Below are positions 6,060-9,192 of a stretch of DNA of 9,192 bases, in pieces. Source of the stretch: Chloroflexota bacterium (GTDB lineage Bacteria; Chloroflexota; Anaerolineae; Promineifilales; Promineifilaceae). How positions within the stretch are numbered: position 1 is the stretch's first letter; every line of letters begins with the position of its first letter. The stretch is from the NCBI GenBank assembly GCA_024640485.1, contig JAHEEY010000167.1:1-9192 (forward strand), in the 5' to 3' direction. The notes under the pieces were generated by a model. That model was not told the origin of the DNA. It did not search any database and saw only the letters and a program-made list of their open reading frames with translations. Both the position numbers and the translations under genes were made by a program.

Positions 6060-6068
6060 CGGTTCCTC

Positions 6069-6719
6069 CTAGTTGTAGAACGGCTTCTTTGAGGCGGCAA
6101 TGATCTTCTTGAATCGAGAAGGATCCGCTTCAATGCCATACCGCTCGAAAAGGGATCGCAGCTGGCTTTCATCGTCATTGGTCATGGGCACATGATGGGT
6201 GTTGTGTCCCAGGCTCTTCCATTCGCCGCCGATATAGACGGCTCCTCGAATCAAATAGTTGGCTAAATTGAAACCGGCATTGCCCACCACGATCAGCTGG
6301 CCATCGAGCATATAGGTAGCAGCCTCATCGCCGATGTCGCCAGCGACGATGATGGTGGCCCCTTTATTCATGGTCCCGGTGAAATCTTCGGCACCGCCGT
6401 AGATGACCACCGTGCCGCCGTAGCAATATTGAGCGGCGCCGAAGCCGGCATTTCCCTGGATGAGAAGCTGGCCCCGGGTCATATTGTCAGCGGCATATTT
6501 ACCGGCATTTCTAGTCACCTCGATGGTGACGCCATCAGCCAACATGCCCAGGTAATCGCCGGAATCCCCTTGAATCAGGATATCGCCGACCTTGAGGCCG
6601 GCAGCGACGCCGTGGATATGTTCAGCGTCAGTCACGATGACCCGATGGCCGTTGATCTGCTGCTTGATGGCGGTATTGACGTCTCTGAGATTCAGCTCCT
6701 TCGCGTTGATGGTTTTCAT
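6069..6719 (-). CDS. Split glutamate synthase GXGXG-domain subunit (GltB3-like)
   Basis: A 216-residue protein that is the stand-alone C-terminal beta-helix domain of glutamate synthase, a fold shared with formylmethanofuran dehydrogenase subunit C. It shows repeated Gly-rich turns at regular spacing: GDSGDYLGMLADG, GNAGFGAAQYCYGG, GGAEDFTGTMNKG, GDIGDEAATYMLDG, GNAGFNLANYLIRG. In GOGAT this domain is structural and packs against the FMN barrel; it has no known catalytic residues. The start is ATG 6719 with AGGAG six bases upstream. The stop is 9 bases before the GltB2-like gene, so the two are translated together and presumably form one complex. The glutamate synthase subunit order is split exactly at domain borders, as in archaea. 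The call as GXGXG protein is firm; glutamate synthase is preferred to formylmethanofuran dehydrogenase because of the neighbour. Confidence 0.9.
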   Translation of the reverse strand: MKTINAKELNLRDVNTAIKQQINGHRVIVTDAEHIHGVAAGLKVGDILIQGDSGDYLGMLADGVTIEVTRNAGKYAADNMTRGQLLIQGNAGFGAAQYCYGGTVVIYGGAEDFTGTMNKGATIIVAGDIGDEAATYMLDGQLIVVGNAGFNLANYLIRGAVYIGGEWKSLGHNTHHVPMTNDDESQLRSLFERYGIEADPSRFKKIIAASKKPFYN

Positions 6720-6793
6720 GGAACTCTCCTAAACGACTAAGCCGGGGCCAGCCCAGTTCAACGGCTGACGGCCGCGGCTAGATCGGAAATCAG
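6720..6793 (-). other. 74-base spacer inside the operon
   Basis: The largest gap in the right-hand operon, between the FrhB-like stop and the GltB3-like start. It is GC-rich, with short self-complementary pieces (GCCGCGGC) but no T-tract, so not a terminator. It holds the AGGAG ribosome site for the next gene. No open frame or promoter is evident. Confidence 0.4.
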
Positions 6794-7960
6794 CTAGCAG
6801 CCAGTGCAGCCGTTAACCAAAGGTTGTACGGTCCTGGTGTGGGTGGGGGTGCGGTACAGCCGGGCGAACTGCTGGATCGCCTCACCTCTTGCCGCCGGAT
6901 CGGCCAGGGCGTCAAGCATCAACAGCTCCAAGGTGTCGAATGCCTGGGCCCGGTCGCGCCCTCGTTTCTCAGCGGCGGCCTGGGCCAACACCTCCTCATC
7001 CACTTCGCTGCTGGTCTCCAGCAGCCGCATACGCACGCTGTTGCGGACGAAGGCGTCGCCGGTCCGCGAGCGAATGATCAGGGTCGACCACCCTGGTGCG
7101 CTGCCCAGGTCGCCAACGGCCAGGTCGGCGGATTCGCCGGAATAGTCGGTGCAGCTGCCGCATCCGGCGCGGGTGTATTCTTCAGCCCGCTGCCGGGGGA
7201 TGCGGTGAACATCGCCGTCCCACAAGGTGACATTGAGCCAGCTGCCATCGGCGGAGATAGTCAGCCGGCGGACATGCTCTACCGGGATTCCTGCCTCTTT
7301 GATCAGCAGCTCATCGATCATCTCTTCCCGATAGACGCCGGTGCAGAAGTTGGCGATGGTCAGCTGAATGGCATCCTGATATACCTTGAGCCGAGGGTTG
7401 GTGGACTCTTTGAGGCGCCGGACCGCCTGGGCGGCGCAGGGGGTGGCCACCACAGCCAGTTTGGCCATCCGCTTCTCGAAAACAGCCTCGTTCAAAGCAT
7501 CGAATACCGGCGCCCACAGCCCCTGGATTCCGACAGCGGACGCGACTTCTTCCACGGTGACGGCGGTGCGCACCACCGGACGCAGCTGCCACGGATCCAG
7601 ATCGAGCATAATGGCGCCGTCGATGAGGCCGGCGCTGAGCCCGGCGGCAACGATACTGCGGATGACATCGTTGGGGCCGCCGGCATCGATGGGGCCCCTG
7701 GCTTTGGCAGCCACCGTGACCTGGGCCGGGATCGGGTTCCAGCTGACCAGCCGGGGGCATACTTCAGCGCAGAATTTCTGGCAGTAAGTGCACGAATCCA
7801 GCTCTACCCGGGTATAGCCAAGATTTTTGGTGCGGCTCTCCCGGAAAGGCCGGCCGTCGTCGCCCCAGTTCAACACCTGTTTGGAACAGGCGGCAATGCA
7901 GAGGCCGCAGCCGGCACATCTATCCAATGACCAAACATCTGTTTCCAACTGTTTTGACAT
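6794..7960 (-). CDS. FrhB/FdhB-family iron-sulfur flavoprotein (coenzyme F420 hydrogenase/dehydrogenase beta-subunit-like)
   Basis: Electron-transfer subunit, 388 residues, predicted cytoplasmic. The N-terminal ferredoxin segment holds C15, C18, C21, C25 and then C57, C60, C64, C68. The body is the FrhB fold: TPCAAQAVRRL around C175, NFCTGVY around C206, and CGSCTDYSGESADLAVGDLG with C267 and C270; these cysteines are expected to bind a further [4Fe-4S] cluster next to FAD. The protein ends in NGCTGC, an extra CXXC pair at the very C-terminus. Family members pass electrons between a flavin and F420, ferredoxin or other partners; methanogen relatives linked to glutamate synthase have been proposed to use F420, but nothing here shows F420 binding. 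The start is ATG 7960 with AGGAG six bases upstream, 17 bases after the HdrA-like stop. Confidence 0.88.
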   Translation of the reverse strand: MSKQLETDVWSLDRCAGCGLCIAACSKQVLNWGDDGRPFRESRTKNLGYTRVELDSCTYCQKFCAEVCPRLVSWNPIPAQVTVAAKARGPIDAGGPNDVIRSIVAAGLSAGLIDGAIMLDLDPWQLRPVVRTAVTVEEVASAVGIQGLWAPVFDALNEAVFEKRMAKLAVVATPCAAQAVRRLKESTNPRLKVYQDAIQLTIANFCTGVYREEMIDELLIKEAGIPVEHVRRLTISADGSWLNVTLWDGDVHRIPRQRAEEYTRAGCGSCTDYSGESADLAVGDLGSAPGWSTLIIRSRTGDAFVRNSVRMRLLETSSEVDEEVLAQAAAEKRGRDRAQAFDTLELLMLDALADPAARGEAIQQFARLYRTPTHTRTVQPLVNGCTGC

Positions 7961-7977
7961 ATGAAACTCCTGATTGG

Positions 7978-9192
7978 CTAAGATCGTCCAGACTGTTGTT
8001 TTATTTGATCTGCAGGCGGCCAGGCGCGGGAAAAGCCGCCGGCCTTATTCATTGCCCGCTGAATATCCTGAGCGAATTCGGCCACAGCATCGGCGAAGGC
8101 GACGCTATTGTCGCCGGTGAAGGCCATAAGCTTCAGCCGGCGGGGATCAATCCCACGGGCAGCCAGCTGAACTTCCAGATCGGCCAACCGCTGGCGGGCA
8201 TGGCTGCTGCCGTGGCCGTAGTGGCATTCACCTTGATGGCAGACCCCTACCATCACCCCATCGGCTCCGTTCAAAAATGCCCACAAAGCCATCATGGGAT
8301 CGAAGCGGGCGCCGCAGTTCAAAGGGACCAGGCGCAGCGATTGGGCGTACGGTATGCGGCGGGCGCCGGCGACGGCGGCAGCGGCGGCGGCGCTCCATTC
8401 GCAGCCCAGCAGCAAGATTTTGGGCTGGCGGCTGGCGGCCGGGGAGGCAAGGGAAGGCGCGGCTGGCTTGAGCGCCGCTTCGATTTGGGCGAAGACCGCT
8501 GCATCTTCCCATCCGGGGAGATTGAGACAATGGACCGGACAGGCGACCAGGCAGCTGCCGCAGCCGATGCAGCGGGTCCAATCGATGTCGGATTGGGACA
8601 AGACAGCGTCCCGGGCTGACATCCGGATAGCCGCCGTGGGGCAGACAGGGACGCATTGCGCGCAGCCGGTACAAAGGGTGCTATCGACTTCTACCACCGG
8701 CGAGCTGCGGCTAAGCGATTCCCGGCGCAGGAAGCGGAGAGCGCGACCGCTGACCAAGTAAGCGTTCAGCAGCAGTTCGTTGGTGTCGGTGGGCTGATGG
8801 GCCCCGCCCAGGAGATAGATGCCGTTGTCGATAGCGCGGTCCGGTTTCAGGCGTATGCGCGGCTGCAGCAGGAAGCCGTCCTGATCCTGGGGCAGCCGGA
8901 ACAGCGCTGCCAGGGAGTCGAGATAAGCTGGCGGCTGGAACTGCCCCGGAGTCACCAGCAGGCCGCAGCCAAGCTCCATCCGTTGGCCGGCGATGGGGTC
9001 GTCAACCATCACCCGATCTTCGCCAATGAGGGGCGGGTGTTCCTGGTGATAACGGAAAAAGGAGACGCCCATATCTTTGGCCTGCTGGAAATCATCGTTG
9101 TCCTGGCCGCTGGCGTTGGCCAAATAAAGTTCACGGAACAAGACGGTCACCTGATCAGCGGCACCCAGCTGTTTCAAGGCGGCAGCCTGGCG
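7978..9192 (-). CDS. HdrA-like flavoprotein fused to ferredoxin and MvhD/FlpD domains (C-terminal part, cut by window edge)
   Basis: Open to the right window edge: the frame continues in-phase through 9192 (RQAAALKQLGAADQVTVLFR), so this is an internal start of view, not a gene start. The visible 404 residues, in order: the end of the HdrA FAD-binding region (VTVLFREL, then GIYLLGGAHQPTDTNELLLN, the usual C-terminal flavin motif); a two-cluster ferredoxin domain (CTGCAQCVPVCP at about 8673-8638 and CIGCGSCLVACP at about 8571-8536); an Ala/Pro linker; and an MvhD/FlpD [2Fe-2S] domain with LLLGCEWSA, PLNCGARFDP and GVCHQGECHYGHG. HdrA proteins carry FAD and can split electron pairs; MvhD-type domains hand electrons from a dehydrogenase to HdrA. 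This fusion order is known from HdrA2-type proteins. It is the first visible gene of the right-hand operon. Confidence 0.9.
   Translation of the reverse strand, partial: RQAAALKQLGAADQVTVLFRELYLANASGQDNDDFQQAKDMGVSFFRYHQEHPPLIGEDRVMVDDPIAGQRMELGCGLLVTPGQFQPPAYLDSLAALFRLPQDQDGFLLQPRIRLKPDRAIDNGIYLLGGAHQPTDTNELLLNAYLVSGRALRFLRRESLSRSSPVVEVDSTLCTGCAQCVPVCPTAAIRMSARDAVLSQSDIDWTRCIGCGSCLVACPVHCLNLPGWEDAAVFAQIEAALKPAAPSLASPAASRQPKILLLGCEWSAAAAAAVAGARRIPYAQSLRLVPLNCGARFDPMMALWAFLNGADGVMVGVCHQGECHYGHGSSHARQRLADLEVQLAARGIDPRRLKLMAFTGDNSVAFADAVAEFAQDIQRAMNKAGGFSRAWPPADQIKQQSGRS

Noticed and set aside
6824..7930. Plus-strand open frame of 368 codons antisense to the FrhB-like gene
   Set aside because: It is a shadow of a GC-rich gene: the minus strand shows conserved cysteine motifs and a good ribosome site, while the plus-strand translation is Gly/Ala-rich without domains.
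9175..9177. TTG as the start codon of the HdrA-like gene
   Set aside because: The frame stays open to the window edge, the upstream residues continue the HdrA pattern, and no ribosome site precedes the TTG; the true start lies outside the window.

Overview
The window is protein-coding bacterial DNA with moderately high GC, strong GGAGG-type ribosome sites and tightly packed genes. It looks like an anaerobe or facultative anaerobe rich in haem and iron-sulfur redox proteins. Taxonomy is uncertain. A NarL-type two-component pair, an OmcA/MtrC-type cytochrome and an archaeal-style split glutamate synthase would fit Chloroflexota or a delta-proteobacterial-type lineage, but no sequence here settles it. 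No tRNA, rRNA, CRISPR array or transposase was seen.

Left block, all on the minus strand and read from 3723 down to 1. A histidine kinase whose extracytoplasmic sensor carries two CXXCH c-type haem motifs overlaps by 8 bases with a NarL/FixJ response regulator. A strong hairpin with T-tracts (1426-1454) follows the regulator. Then come a 109-residue pseudo-receiver that has lost all the phosphorylation residues, and, 20 bases later, the N-terminal 326 residues of an OmcA/MtrC-family multihaem lipoprotein cytochrome with a collagen-like linker, cut by the window edge. The likely logic (inference) is a haem-based redox sensor controlling an outer-surface electron-transfer cytochrome.

Middle (3724-4436). 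A 334-base non-coding stretch holds a 21-base near-perfect palindrome, a pair of 14-base direct repeats and two shorter inverted repeats, so it is the likely control region for the kinase operon. It is followed by the only plus-strand gene, a small unrecognised protein that starts from a good ribosome site but is broken by an apparent one-base insertion near 4103.

Right block, minus strand, 9192 down to 4437. This is one operon of four genes. In order of transcription they are: the C-terminal part of an HdrA-like flavoprotein fused to ferredoxin and MvhD/FlpD domains (cut by the window edge); an FrhB-like iron-sulfur flavoprotein; the GXGXG domain of a split glutamate synthase (GltB3-like); and the ferredoxin-plus-FMN domain (GltB2-like). 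No glutaminase domain is present in the window. Together they suggest a soluble multi-cluster electron-transfer complex feeding an FMN glutamate-synthase core, possibly with flavin-based electron bifurcation or confurcation at HdrA. The donor (ferredoxin, F420, NADH or formate through an unseen partner) cannot be told from the sequence.
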